From: Lachnospiraceae bacterium
GTDB lineage: Bacteria; Bacillota; Clostridia; Lachnospirales; Lachnospiraceae
NCBI GenBank assembly: GCA_009774375.1
Contig: VSNO01000094.1
Span: 1-17,974, forward strand
Length of the DNA: 17,974 nucleotides
Reading direction: 5' to 3'
A program made the translations under genes and the position numbers. The notes beneath the pieces are model-generated. The model worked only from the letters and a program-made list of their open reading frames with translations, had not been told where the DNA came from and made no database searches. Below are positions 1 through 9,000 of this stretch, one piece after another; the stretch's first letter is position 1; each line of letters opens with the position of its first letter.

Positions 1-672
1 ACACACCCTTGTACCACAGTTCGACATGCGGCAGCTGCGCCCCATAACACCATGGATCCGAACCATTGTTGCAGACAGTACAGTTCAGAAAATTTCCCCC
101 GTCTTTCCTCAAAGCAACACCCTCTTTTGAAGCCCTTTCCCGCAGTGGATCCGTATCCTCATATGTACCGCTCAGTGTAAATGCCGACAGATATGCGTCC
201 ATGTTCCTGTCAAAACAGTCTGCCTCCTCCGTTGTCCAGGGTTGGTACACGCCATCCAGCAAAGAGATGCATCCCGCGACATGATCCGCAGATCGTTCAC
301 GGAACACGACATAGAAGCTATTGCAGACCGTATCCCTGATCACATTTCCACTGCGGACCCTGGGGATCACGGCTTTTACAGTACCCTCATCGATCACATA
401 TGTGACATCATCATAATAGATCCGGTCTTTTCCATTGACAGAAACGTTATGTTCCCTCCGATCGAAAAGGTGATCTCCCGCCATGCCGGACGGTCCTCCC
501 ACACCACCGAATGAACCTGCAGATCCTGCTCGGAAATACCAGATCTTATTTCATTCTTATCAGGCATCCTATGCTGTACACCGAGCCGGAATCCCAAAAA
601 TCCTCCGGATAAAATGCAGACCAGCATGATCACAATGAGCCTGTGCGCTCTACAATCCGTATGTTTCTCCAT
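1..672 (-). pseudogene. Frameshifted membrane-anchored exported protein of unknown function (partial)
   Basis: Two minus-strand frames together look like one protein. The first runs from an ATG at 672 (or GTG at 678) and encodes a short basic N-terminus, a hydrophobic segment (LIVIMLVCILSGGFLGF) typical of a signal anchor, then a linker; it stops at 394. A second frame is open without a stop from about 484 to base 1. It reads as natural protein (VSVNGKDRIYYDDVTYVIDE, later NCTVCNNGSDPWCYGAQL) and continues past the window edge. Adding one base in the GGAGGG tract near 440-445 joins the two frames (..EITFSIGG + EHNVSVNGK..). The second half is Cys- and aromatic-rich, consistent with an extracytoplasmic domain. 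I do not recognise the family. Alternative: the second frame is a separate gene starting at the ATG at 484, which has GGGAGG 10 nt upstream. Confidence 0.6.
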
Positions 673-715
673 CCTCACCCCGCCTTTTCATCCTGACAGA
701 CTATCCTGCTTTTTT

Positions 716-746
716 ATTATACTTTGTACACTTTGGGGGATGTCAA
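716..746 (-). promoter_or_regulatory. Possible promoter for the left-edge membrane protein
   Basis: Minus strand: perfect TTGACA (746-741) and perfect TATAAT (721-716) hexamers, but separated by 19 bp rather than 17. They lie about 45 bp upstream of the ATG at 672. Both hexamers match consensus; the long spacer lowers confidence. Confidence 0.45.
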
Positions 747-809
747 TAGCAAATTTCATTTTATTTTTTAACTATATTTTTCATTTCATTTTTTTCTATG
801 ATTTTTATC

Positions 810-838
810 TTGCTTTTATGAAAATCCTGTGTTAGATT
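810..838 (+). promoter_or_regulatory. Putative promoter of the cellobiose phosphorylase gene
   Basis: TTGCTT (810-815), a 17-bp spacer, and an extended -10 element TGTTAGATT (830-838). It sits in an AT-rich stretch (about 700-850) that contrasts with the GC-richer flanking genes. The predicted start falls immediately before the operator-like palindrome at 854-869, giving a leader of about 125 nt. Only 3/6 and 4/6 hexamer matches, so this is an inference. Confidence 0.4.
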
Positions 839-853
839 TATCATATAGAACTT

Positions 854-869
854 ACTTAAACGTTTTCGT
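854..869 (+). promoter_or_regulatory. LacI-family operator-like palindrome
   Basis: The 16-mer acttaaaCGttttcgt has the central CpG and imperfect dyad symmetry (5 of 7 arm positions pair) typical of operators bound by LacI/GalR-family repressors, including CcpA cre-like sites. It lies just downstream of the predicted -10, where a bound repressor would block initiation, and about 105 bp upstream of the cellobiose phosphorylase start. No LacI-family gene is present in the window, so the cognate regulator is unknown. Confidence 0.45.
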
Positions 870-973
870 AACTGTGTCAACTGCTGTGCGGCACGCTCTG
901 GTGCTTCATCCGGACAAGATCAGAGCCGCGGGCTGCACACTCAGATTTTATTTTCAGAAGGAGAAGACAAACC

Positions 974-3409
974 ATGAAATTCGGATACTTTGACGACGCC
1001 AACCGCGAATATGTCATCACCACCCCTAAGACACCGCTCCCATGGATCAACTATCTGGGCTGCAGGGAGTTCTTCACACTGATCTCAAACACCTGCGGCG
1101 GATACACGTTCTACAAGGACGCAAAGCTCTTGAGACTCACACGCTACCGCTACAACGATGTCCCCTACGATACCAACGGCAAATATTTCTACATAAAGGA
1201 CGGCGATACCGTCTGGAATCCGGGCTGGCAGCCGACCAAGACGGAGCTGGACGCCTACGAGTGCCGCCACGGCATCGGCTACAGCCGCTTCACCGCCTCC
1301 AAGAACGACGTGCAGGCATCTGTTCTCACGTTTGTGCCGATGGACGACAACTGCGAGATCTCACAGGTTAAAATAAAAAATAACGCCGATGTCCAAAAGA
1401 CCCTCTTCCTTTTCTCCTATGTGGAGTGGTGCCTGTGGAATGCCGACGACGACTCCAGAAACTTCCAGAGAAACTTAAGCACCGGCGAAGTCGAGGTCAT
1501 CGGCTCCACGATCTACCACAAGACAGAGTACCGCGAGCGCAGAAACCACTACGCAGTCTATACCGTGAACACAGACGTCGACGGTTTTGACACGATCCGC
1601 GACAGCTTTATCGGCACTTACAACGGCGCCGACAAGCCCGAGGCGGTGCTGGCCGGCAGATGTACCAATTCGGTGGCAAGCGGCTGGTCTCCGATCGCCG
1701 CACACCAGATCGACATCACGCTCGCTCCCGGGGAAGAAACGTCTTATGTATTCCTGCTGGGTTATCTGGAAAATCCTGTCGGGGAGAAATTTGAGGCGCC
1801 GAACGTCGTGAACAAGAAGCCCGCCAATGCGATGATCGCAAAGTACAACACTGACGCCGCTGTCGACAGGGCGTTTGCGGAGCTGAACGACTACTGGAGA
1901 GACCTGCTTGGCCGCTATGTCGTTGAGTCCTCCAACGAGAAGGTCAACCGCATGGTCAACATCTGGAACCAGTATCAGTGCATGGTGACGTTCAACATGA
2001 GCCGTTCTGCCTCCTACTATGAATCCGGCATCGGGCGCGGTATGGGCTTTCGGGATTCCTGCCAGGATCTGCTCGGTTTCGTGCATCTGATCCCCGACCG
2101 CGCACGCGAGCGCATCATCGACATCGCCTCGACGCAGTTCCCAGACGGAAGCGCCTACCATCAGTACCAGCCGCTCACCAAGAAGGGCAACTCCGACATC
2201 GGAAGCGGCTTTAACGACGATCCGCTGTGGCTGATCGCAGGCACGAGCGCCTATGTCCGCGAGACGGGCGACCTGTCGATCTTACAGGAAATGGTGCCCT
2301 ACGACAATGACATGAGCGTTGCCACCACCCTGATGGAGCACTTAAAGCGCTCGTTTGACTATATCGTGAACCACAAGGGGCCGCACAAGCTGCCGCTCAT
2401 CGGACGCGCCGACTGGAATGACTGCCTGAACCTCAACTGCTTCTCCGAGCATCCGGGCGAATCCTTCCAGACGTTTGGTCCGAGCGAAGGACCTGTCGCA
2501 GAATCCGTGTTTATCGCCGGAATGTTTGTCAAGTACGGCGAGGAGTACGCACAGCTTGCGGAGCTGCTCGGCGACGATGCCGAGGCAAAACGCGCGCGGG
2601 ATGAGGTCGCAGTCATGTACGACGCCGTCCTTAAGGACGGCTGGGACGGGGAATGGTTCGTGCGGGCTTACGACGCATACAGCCACAAGGTCGGCTCCAA
2701 AGAGTGCGAGGAGGGACAGATCTACATCGAACCGCAGGGCTTCTGCGTGCTTGCCGGCATCGGCGTGAAGGAAGGACTGGCGGAGAAGGCGCTGAACTCC
2801 GTAAAAGAAAAGCTTGACACCAAGTACGGCGTGATGATATTACAGCCCGCCTACACCAGATACCATGTCGAGCTCGGTGAGATCTCCTCCTATCCGCCCG
2901 GGTACAAGGAAAATGCCGGCATCTTCTGCCACAACAACCCGTGGGTTTCCATCGCGGAGACCGTCATCGGACGCGGCGACAGAGCGTTTGAGATCTATCA
3001 GAAGACGTGTCCGGCGTATGTGGAGGAGATCAGCGAGATCCACCGGACAGAGCCTTATGTATACTCGCAGATGGTCGCAGGGCGCGATGCCACGTATCAC
3101 GGCGAGGCGAAGAATAGCTGGCTCACCGGCACTGCCGCCTGGACGTTCACGAACATCTCGCAGTATATTCTCGGCGTGTACCCGACACACAAGGGACTCC
3201 GCGTCGATCCATGCGTACCGACAGGATTCGGGAATTTCAAGCTCACCCGGCGTTTCCGCGATGTGGTGTACCACATCACTGTCCGGAATCCGGAAAACGT
3301 CCAGAAGGGCGTCGCTTCCATGACTGTCGACGGCGTAAAGGCAGACGGCTGCGTGATCCCGTTTGAGGCCGGGAAGTCTGATGTGAATGTGGAGATCGTT
3401 ATGGGATAG
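974..3409 (+). CDS. cbp: Cellobiose phosphorylase (GH94)
   Basis: Catalyses reversible phosphorolysis of cellobiose to alpha-glucose-1-phosphate and glucose (EC 2.4.1.20) in the cytoplasm, conserving the glycosidic bond energy. The 811-residue product matches the usual length of about 800-820. It opens with MKFGYFDDANREYVITTP and continues with family signatures such as PWINYLG, ESGIGRGMGFRDSCQDLLG, STQFPDGSAYHQYQPLTK and NNPWVSIAETVIGRG. The catalytic acid lies in RADWNDCLN (D480 and D483; by comparison with characterised enzymes I favour D483). The order is an N-terminal beta-sandwich, an (alpha/alpha)6 barrel and a small C-terminal beta domain. The start has AAGGAG (957-962) at good spacing. 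The gene is monocistronic: promoter and operator-like site upstream, strong terminator downstream, no cellobiose transporter beside it. N-terminus and core match cellobiose rather than chitobiose or cellodextrin phosphorylases. Confidence 0.96.
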   Translation: MKFGYFDDANREYVITTPKTPLPWINYLGCREFFTLISNTCGGYTFYKDAKLLRLTRYRYNDVPYDTNGKYFYIKDGDTVWNPGWQPTKTELDAYECRHGIGYSRFTASKNDVQASVLTFVPMDDNCEISQVKIKNNADVQKTLFLFSYVEWCLWNADDDSRNFQRNLSTGEVEVIGSTIYHKTEYRERRNHYAVYTVNTDVDGFDTIRDSFIGTYNGADKPEAVLAGRCTNSVASGWSPIAAHQIDITLAPGEETSYVFLLGYLENPVGEKFEAPNVVNKKPANAMIAKYNTDAAVDRAFAELNDYWRDLLGRYVVESSNEKVNRMVNIWNQYQCMVTFNMSRSASYYESGIGRGMGFRDSCQDLLGFVHLIPDRARERIIDIASTQFPDGSAYHQYQPLTKKGNSDIGSGFNDDPLWLIAGTSAYVRETGDLSILQEMVPYDNDMSVATTLMEHLKRSFDYIVNHKGPHKLPLIGRADWNDCLNLNCFSEHPGESFQTFGPSEGPVAESVFIAGMFVKYGEEYAQLAELLGDDAEAKRARDEVAVMYDAVLKDGWDGEWFVRAYDAYSHKVGSKECEEGQIYIEPQGFCVLAGIGVKEGLAEKALNSVKEKLDTKYGVMILQPAYTRYHVELGEISSYPPGYKENAGIFCHNNPWVSIAETVIGRGDRAFEIYQKTCPAYVEEISEIHRTEPYVYSQMVAGRDATYHGEAKNSWLTGTAAWTFTNISQYILGVYPTHKGLRVDPCVPTGFGNFKLTRRFRDVVYHITVRNPENVQKGVASMTVDGVKADGCVIPFEAGKSDVNVEIVMG

Positions 3410-3435
3410 ACCGCGTATAGCGTCAGATAAATCAA

Positions 3436-3475
3436 ACAGGGAACTGCGCTACTGATGCAGTTCCCTGTGTTTTGT
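3436..3475 (+). terminator. Intrinsic terminator of cbp
   Basis: A perfect 12-bp stem, ACAGGGAACTGC (3436-3447) and GCAGTTCCCTGT (3457-3468), with a 9-nt loop is followed by GTTTTGT. It lies 27 bp after the cbp stop codon. Confidence 0.85.
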
Positions 3476-3542
3476 CGAAAGCAATCATTGCTGATATAAA
3501 CGTGCTCATTTTCAGAGGATACAAAATTCCAAAAAAAGAAGA

Positions 3543-4041
3543 TCAAACGCACTGATCAGCCATCAATAACGCCAATATATGTGCAGCCTGTGCGAATTCA
3601 CCGTTTTTGACCTTTTCTTCAAGTTCATCTCTGGAATACAGATATACATTCAGAAATTCATCCTCATCCTGATCCTGATGACTGTTGATCTTCTGACAGT
3701 TTTTTGCCAAAAAGATACTCATGTAGTTATCTGACAGCGCAGCATAGGAAGGAAGCGTTAACAGGTGTCTCCAATCGTCAGAGCCATAGCCGGTCTCCTC
3801 CAGAAGTTCCCGTTTGGCGGCGGACAGGATGTCTTCCAAAACACCGTCGATACACTCGATGCATCCGGCACAGAATTCAGTAGTTACCTGCCGGATCCCC
3901 CTGTCTGAACTGCCTGACACAGACATAGCGGTCACTCTCAGTCATCGCAACAATGATGGCAAAGTTTCATCTCCATCTTCGTAAATCATACAGTCCGCCG
4001 ACAGCGGATACCTTGATCTCCTTATTATCCCCGGTCAGAAG
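3543..4041 (-). pseudogene. NUDIX hydrolase (ADP-ribose pyrophosphatase-like), multiply frameshifted
   Basis: The longest open part (3543-3935) carries the C-terminal portion of the Nudix box, E-x7-REL-x-EE-x-G (EDILSAAKRELLEETGY), followed by SYAALSDNYMSIFLAKN and an acidic, helical C-terminus, as in ADP-ribose and sugar-nucleotide pyrophosphatases. The expected upstream strands are present but in other frames: AIIVAMTESDRYVCVRQFRQ, YEDGDET and DNKEIKVSAVGGLYD. Single-base changes at G5 (3897-3901), a T3 tract near 3961-3967 and a T3 tract near 3983-3992 restore continuity, e.g. RQFRQG-IRQVTTEFCAGCIE. The canonical G-x5-E spacing is not met: about four extra residues (DGVL) sit between GCIE and the box Glu. 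The apparent start of the 130-residue frame has no good ribosome binding site and lies mid-domain. Either a decayed gene or sequence error. Confidence 0.75.
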
Positions 4042-4246
4042 CGCCCGCGCTGATATCGGTGTACATGTCGAGCAGTCCGACAGTCTCTGTGGCTGGTCTG
4101 CCGTAGCTGTGGCAGCATTTGTGCGAAACTGCCTTTTCGTCCTCCGCCGCTTCGTCAAAAACAACGCTCATTCGCATAGCACCAAGCGCCAGCTCGCTGT
4201 CGAGATGTTTTAATACTTCATCGATCATATAATTATCGCTATCCAT
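4025..4246 (-). CDS. Short hypothetical protein, possibly the N-terminal part of the broken NUDIX locus
   Basis: The ATG at 4246 is preceded by AGGGAAGGTG at correct spacing; a GTG at 4276 in the same frame has no site. The 73-residue product contains a plausible helical N-terminus (MIDEVLKHLDSELALGAM), an acidic helix (FDEAAEDEKA) and a distinctive VSHKCCHSYGRPATETVG stretch, and reads as real protein rather than a shadow frame. I do not recognise a family. It terminates at 4025, but one base lower the neighbouring frame continues with ALLTGDNKEIKV, so this may be the 5' part of one longer gene running into the NUDIX sequence, broken near 4040. The alternative is a separate small gene whose stop is authentic. 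A promoter lies at 4343-4371. Confidence 0.5.
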   Translation of the reverse strand: MDSDNYMIDEVLKHLDSELALGAMRMSVVFDEAAEDEKAVSHKCCHSYGRPATETVGLLDMYTDISAGASDRG

Positions 4247-4342
4247 ATAACTATTCACCTTCCCTTTCCCTTTCACATGTACACAGCCTCTTCTGTGCCA
4301 TGAAACATGTCTGCAAAGTGCTTTAACCTTATATAATAACTC

Positions 4343-4371
4343 ATTATAGCAAAATGTACCGGCGAATGCAA
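4343..4371 (-). promoter_or_regulatory. Promoter for the 4246-3543 locus
   Basis: Minus strand: TTGCAT (4371-4366), a 17-bp spacer and a perfect TATAAT (4348-4343). It sits between the gltD terminator and the hypothetical ORF starting at 4246, giving a leader of about 90 nt. Confidence 0.55.
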
Positions 4372-4372
4372 C

Positions 4373-4404
4373 AAAAGCTCTTGCTTGTATGCAAGAGCTT
4401 TTTT
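4373..4404 (-). terminator. Terminator of gltBD, possibly bidirectional
   Basis: Arms AAAAGCTCTTGC (4373-4384) and GCAAGAGCTTTT (4391-4402) form a 12-bp stem with a 6-nt loop. On the minus strand it is followed by TTTTGTT about 65 bp after the gltD stop. On the plus strand the stem ends in a run of six T, so it could also stop transcripts entering from the plus side. Its edge touches the -35 element of the promoter at 4343-4371. Confidence 0.75.
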
Positions 4405-4467
4405 ACTGCAGGACAATCTCTGATATAGACTACAAAAATTTTAGATACTTACACAAAGACTGTCAAG

Positions 4468-5961
4468 TTACTGTACAAACATATTCGAGTACCCCATCAG
4501 GCTCTCATCGACTTCGCGCGCGCACTCGCGCCCCTGGCGGATCGCCTTGACGACGAGCGACTGCCCGGTGTGCATGTCGCCCGCGACAAAGATATTATCC
4601 GCGCTGGTCCTGAATCTGCCGGGCTCGGTCTTTACGTTGGTGCGCGCGTCCAGCTCCAGCCCAAACGCGTCCGTGACATACTTCTGGCTGCCGAGGAAGC
4701 CCGCCGCGATCAACACAAGCTGTGCCTCCAGCACCTGCTCGCTCCCTGCGATCTCCTTCATGTTCATCCTGCCGCTCTCTGGATCTTTTTCCCATGTGAG
4801 CTTCACGATCTTCACGCCGCAGAGACAGCCGTTCTTGTCTTTGATGAACTCCTTGACCGTGGACTCATAGATGCGCGGATCGTGTCCAAACAGCGCGATC
4901 GCCTCCTCCTGGCCGTAATCGGTCTTGCAGATCTTCGGCCATTCCGGCCATGGATTGTTCTCCGCCCTGGTGTCCGGCGCTTTGGGCATCATCTCGATCT
5001 GCGTCACGGACTTCGCGCCGAGCCGGATCGAAGTTCCCACGCAGTCGTTTCCCGTGTCGCCGCCGCCGATGATCACCACGTCTTTTCCCTTTGCGGACAC
5101 ATAGGCGTTGTCCGCAAGATCGGAATCGAGCAGGCTCTTTGTCACGCCTTTTAAAAAGTCCACTGCAAAATAAATCCCCTTTGCATCCCTTCCAGGCGCA
5201 TTGATGTCCCTCGGATTGGAGGCGCCGCACGCGAACACGATCCGGTCAAAACCCTCCACGAGCTTTTTGGACTTGACGTCCCTGCCGATATCAGTGTTTG
5301 TAAAAAACTTTACACCTTCTTCCTCCATGATCCTGATCTTGCGGTCGATGATGTGCTTCTCGAGCTTCATGTTCGGGATCCCGTACATCAGAAGCCCGCC
5401 GAGGCGGTCACTGCGCTCAAACACGGTGACATTGTGCCCTCTCTTGTTCAGCTGGTCAGCCACGGCAAGCCCGGCAGGTCCGCTCCCGACCACCGCGACG
5501 GTCTTGTTGGTGCGCACCTTGGGCGGTTTTGCGCCCGCAAGCCCTGTCTTATACGCATTCTCGATAATGGCATACTCGTTTTCCTTCGTCGCCACCGCAT
5601 CGCCGTTCAGACCGCAGGTGCAGGCGTTCTCGCAGAGCGCGGGGCACACCCTGGACGTGAACTCCGGAAAGTTATTCGTCTTTTTCAGCCGGTTGTAGGC
5701 GCGCTCCCAGTTTCCTGTATACACCAGATCATTCCACTCCGGTACCAGATTGTGCAGCGGACAGCCGGAGGTCATGCCCGCGATCGTCATACCCGACTGG
5801 CAGAACGGCACGCCGCACTCCATACAGCGGGCGCCCTGTTTCTGCTGTTCCTCTATAGGAAGATGCTCATGAAATTCGTTGAAATGTCTGATCCGCTCCT
5901 CCGGCGCTTCCGCCGCGGAGGTTTTTCTCTCATAATCCAAAAATCCTGTTGGTTTTCCCAT
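4468..5961 (-). CDS. gltD: Glutamate synthase (NADPH) small subunit
   Basis: The beta subunit of GOGAT takes electrons from NADPH via FAD and passes them through Fe-S clusters to GltB for reductive conversion of 2-oxoglutarate plus glutamine to two glutamates. The 497 residues match the usual size of about 470-500. The N-terminal Cys-rich region has C46, C49, C54 and C67, then C106, C110, C114 and C116, as expected for the [4Fe-4S] ligands. The FAD Rossmann motif is VAVVGSGPAGLAVADQL (near residue 155), the NADPH motif is VVIIGGGDTGNDCVGT (near residue 300), and the C-terminal FAD motif is FVAGDMHTGQSLVVKAI. It follows gltB by 74 bp on the same strand, with a modest ribosome site (AAGGG, 9 nt spacing), and ends at the terminator at 4373-4404. 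Confidence 0.97.
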   Translation of the reverse strand: MGKPTGFLDYERKTSAAEAPEERIRHFNEFHEHLPIEEQQKQGARCMECGVPFCQSGMTIAGMTSGCPLHNLVPEWNDLVYTGNWERAYNRLKKTNNFPEFTSRVCPALCENACTCGLNGDAVATKENEYAIIENAYKTGLAGAKPPKVRTNKTVAVVGSGPAGLAVADQLNKRGHNVTVFERSDRLGGLLMYGIPNMKLEKHIIDRKIRIMEEEGVKFFTNTDIGRDVKSKKLVEGFDRIVFACGASNPRDINAPGRDAKGIYFAVDFLKGVTKSLLDSDLADNAYVSAKGKDVVIIGGGDTGNDCVGTSIRLGAKSVTQIEMMPKAPDTRAENNPWPEWPKICKTDYGQEEAIALFGHDPRIYESTVKEFIKDKNGCLCGVKIVKLTWEKDPESGRMNMKEIAGSEQVLEAQLVLIAAGFLGSQKYVTDAFGLELDARTNVKTEPGRFRTSADNIFVAGDMHTGQSLVVKAIRQGRECAREVDESLMGYSNMFVQ

Positions 5962-6035
5962 CTTCTATAACCCTTATTCCTTTCCATACTATGAAGTCCA
6001 TATCGCGAAGAACGCGGAAACACTCTTCATACTTA

Positions 6036-9000
6036 CTATTTATGAGTATTGGCATAAAACGCCTCGATCTGTGCCTGCTCCGCGCTGAGCCCTTTTTCTT
6101 CCATCTGGACAATGGTCTTTAACATGCGCTCGTAATCAAACGGGATGATCTTCTTGAACTTCGGCAGGTACTCGCCAAAGTTCTCCAGTATCTTTCTGCC
6201 CTTCTCGGAATTGGTGCACGCCACGTGTTCCTGGATCATTCCCTTCAACTCGATCACGTCATATTTATTGGTGATCTCGCTCATGGAGATCATTTCCTTG
6301 TTCACTCTCATGTACAGGTCGTTCTCCTCGTCGAGCACATACGCGATGCCGCCGCTCATGCCTGCCGCAAAGTTCTTGCCCGTGCCGCCGAGCACGACGA
6401 CGCGGCCGCCTGTCATATACTCACAGCCGTGATCGCCCACGCCCTCGACAACCGCCACTGCACCCGAATTCCTGACGCAGAACCGCTCCCCGGCAACGCC
6501 GTTAATGAACGCCTTGCCGCTCGTCGCGCCGTACAGCGCCACATTTCCCACGATGATATTCTCATCCTGCCTGAACGTACTGCCCTTTGGCGGGTACACG
6601 ATCAGCTTGCCTCCGGATAAGCCCTTGCCAAAATAGTCGTTGGAGTCGCCTGCCAGCTCCAGCGTGAGACCGTTTGGTATAAAAGCGCCAAAGCTCTGCC
6701 CGCCGGCGCCGTTGCAGCGCACGCGGAAGGTATCTTCCTCCAGCGTGTCATCGTACCGTTTCGTGATCTCCGAGCCAAAGATCGTACCGAACGAGCGGTC
6801 TGTGTTGGTGACCTCCAGCTCGATGCTCTTCTTCCTGGGAGCCTTATGCTCCTTGCCTGCTTCCAGCGCACCGCCGAGCTGCTTCAACAGCACTTTTTCA
6901 TCCAGTGTCTTCTCCAGTTCAAAATCATACACCTGCTTCGGATCAAATACAGCCTTCTCTTTCCGGTATGGATTGTTTAATATCAGGCTCAGGTCGAGCT
7001 TCACTGTTCCTTTCGGCAGTTCGTCGCGCATCTTCAACAGATCCGTGCGCCCGACCAGATCGTCGACTGTGCGGACGCCGAGCTTCGCCATGTACTCGCG
7101 CAGCTCCTGCGCGATAAACCGCATAAAGTTCATGACGTACTCCGGCTTGCCCTTAAAGCGCTTTCTGAGCTCCGGATTCTGCGTCGCAACGCCTACCGGG
7201 CACGTGTCAAGATTGCATACGCGCATCATCACGCATCCCATCGTCACGAGCGGCGCTGTCGCAAAGCCAAATTCCTCCGCGCCGAGGATCGCCGCGATGG
7301 CGACGTCACGTCCTGTCATCAGCTTGCCGTCCGTCTCGATGCGGACTTTATTTCTGAGACCGTTCTGGATCAATGTCTGGTGTGTCTCCGCAAGCCCAAG
7401 CTCCCACGGAAGCCCCGCATTATGGATCGAACTCTTCGGCGCCGCTCCTGTACCGCCGTCATAGCCGGAGATCAATACCACCTGCGCACCGGCTTTCGCA
7501 ACACCGGCCGCGACCGTGCCGACGCCTGCCTCCGAGACAAGCTTGACACTGATCCTGGCATCCTTATTCGAATTTTTCAGGTCATAGATCAACTGCGCCA
7601 GATCCTCGATCGAATAGATATCATGGTGGGGCGGAGGCGAGATCAGCCCGACGCCTGGCGTGGAATGCCTTGTCTTTGCCACCCACGGGTAAACCTTTCC
7701 GGCAGGCAGATGTCCGCCCTCGCCGGGCTTTGCACCCTGTGCCATCTTGATCTGGATCTCCTGCGCGCTCACCAGATATCTGCTGGTGACGCCAAAACGA
7801 CCGCTCGCCACCTGCTTGATCGCCGAGCAGCGGTTGATCCCGTCTGGTCCGATCACCATGCGGTCCAGATCCTCACCGCCCTCGCCGGAGTTGGACTTTC
7901 CGCGAAGCCGGTTCATCGCGATCGCAAGTGTCTCATGCGCTTCCTTTGAGATCGAGCCGTAGGACATCGCGCCTGTCTTGAAACGGGTGACGATGCTGTC
8001 CACGCTCTCGACCTCGTCGAGCGGGATACTTTTCTTTGGATAGTTAAAGTCCATCAGTCCCCTGATATTGCGGACACTGTTCTCGTCATTGATCATGTCC
8101 GAGTACTGTTTGAACATCTCATAACTGCCCTTCTGGGTGGACTGCTGCAGCATGTGGATCGTGGCAGGATTGTAGAGATGCTCCTCCGCCCCGCCTCTCG
8201 ACTTGTGCTGTCCCGGGCTGTCGAGCGTCAAGTCCGTCGCAAGTCCCAGCGGATCGAACGCCAGGGAATGCAGCGCATCCACTTCCTTTGCGATATCCTG
8301 CAGCGTGATGCCGCCCACCCTGCAGACCGTATTGGTAAAATATTTATTAACCACGTCAGCGTCGATCCCGATCGCCTCAAAGATCTGGGAACCCTGGTAC
8401 GACTGGATCGTGGAGATCCCCATCTTTGACGCGATCTTGACGATACCATGGAGGATCGCGTCATTGTAATCATCCACCGCCGCATGGTAATCCTTGTCGA
8501 GCATGCCGTTGTCGATCAGCTCCTTGATGGATTCCTGTGCCAGATAGGGGTTCACTGCGCAGGCGCCATAGCCGATCAGCGCCGCAAAGTCGTGCACCTC
8601 CCTCGGCTCCGCGGACTCGATGATCAGCGCCACGCTCGTTCTCTTCTTCGTGCGGATCAGATGTTTCTGCATCGCCGATACCGCCAGCAGCGAGGGGATC
8701 GCCACATGGTTCTCATCCACGCCGCGATCCGAGAGGATCATGATGTTCACGCCCTCGCGGTAGGCGCGGTCCGCCTCCACATACAGGCGGTCGATCGCGC
8801 GCTCGAGGCTGGTATTCTTATAATAAATGATCGGAATGACCTCGACCTTGAAGCCCTCGCGTTTCATATTCCTGATCTTTAACAGGTCTGTTATCGTGAG
8901 GATCGGGTTGTTGACCTTGAGCACATTGCAGTTCTTCTCCGTGTCGTGCAGAAGGTTGCCGTCCTTTCCGATATACACGGTCGTCGATGTGACAACCTCC

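Noticed and set aside
700..850. AT-rich stretch as a possible replication origin or mobile-element edge
   Set aside because: No repeated DnaA-box-like motifs, no inverted terminal repeats and no duplicated target site; it is explained by divergent promoters.
1475..2161. Long open frame antisense to cellobiose phosphorylase
   Set aside because: It is the complement of a highly conserved GH94 coding region; GC-rich codon bias creates long antisense frames. No ribosome site or recognisable domain.
4570..5154. 194-codon plus-strand open frame inside gltD
   Set aside because: Antisense to the NADPH-binding half of GltD; no start signal and composition typical of a shadow frame.
5930..6112. 60-codon minus-strand frame bridging gltB and gltD
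   Set aside because: It overlaps the end of gltB and the start of gltD in another frame, has no ribosome site, and its product looks like junk.
6640..7464. 274-codon plus-strand open frame inside gltB
   Set aside because: Ser/Arg/Pro-rich translation with no domain, fully antisense to the conserved FMN barrel and [3Fe-4S] region of GltB.
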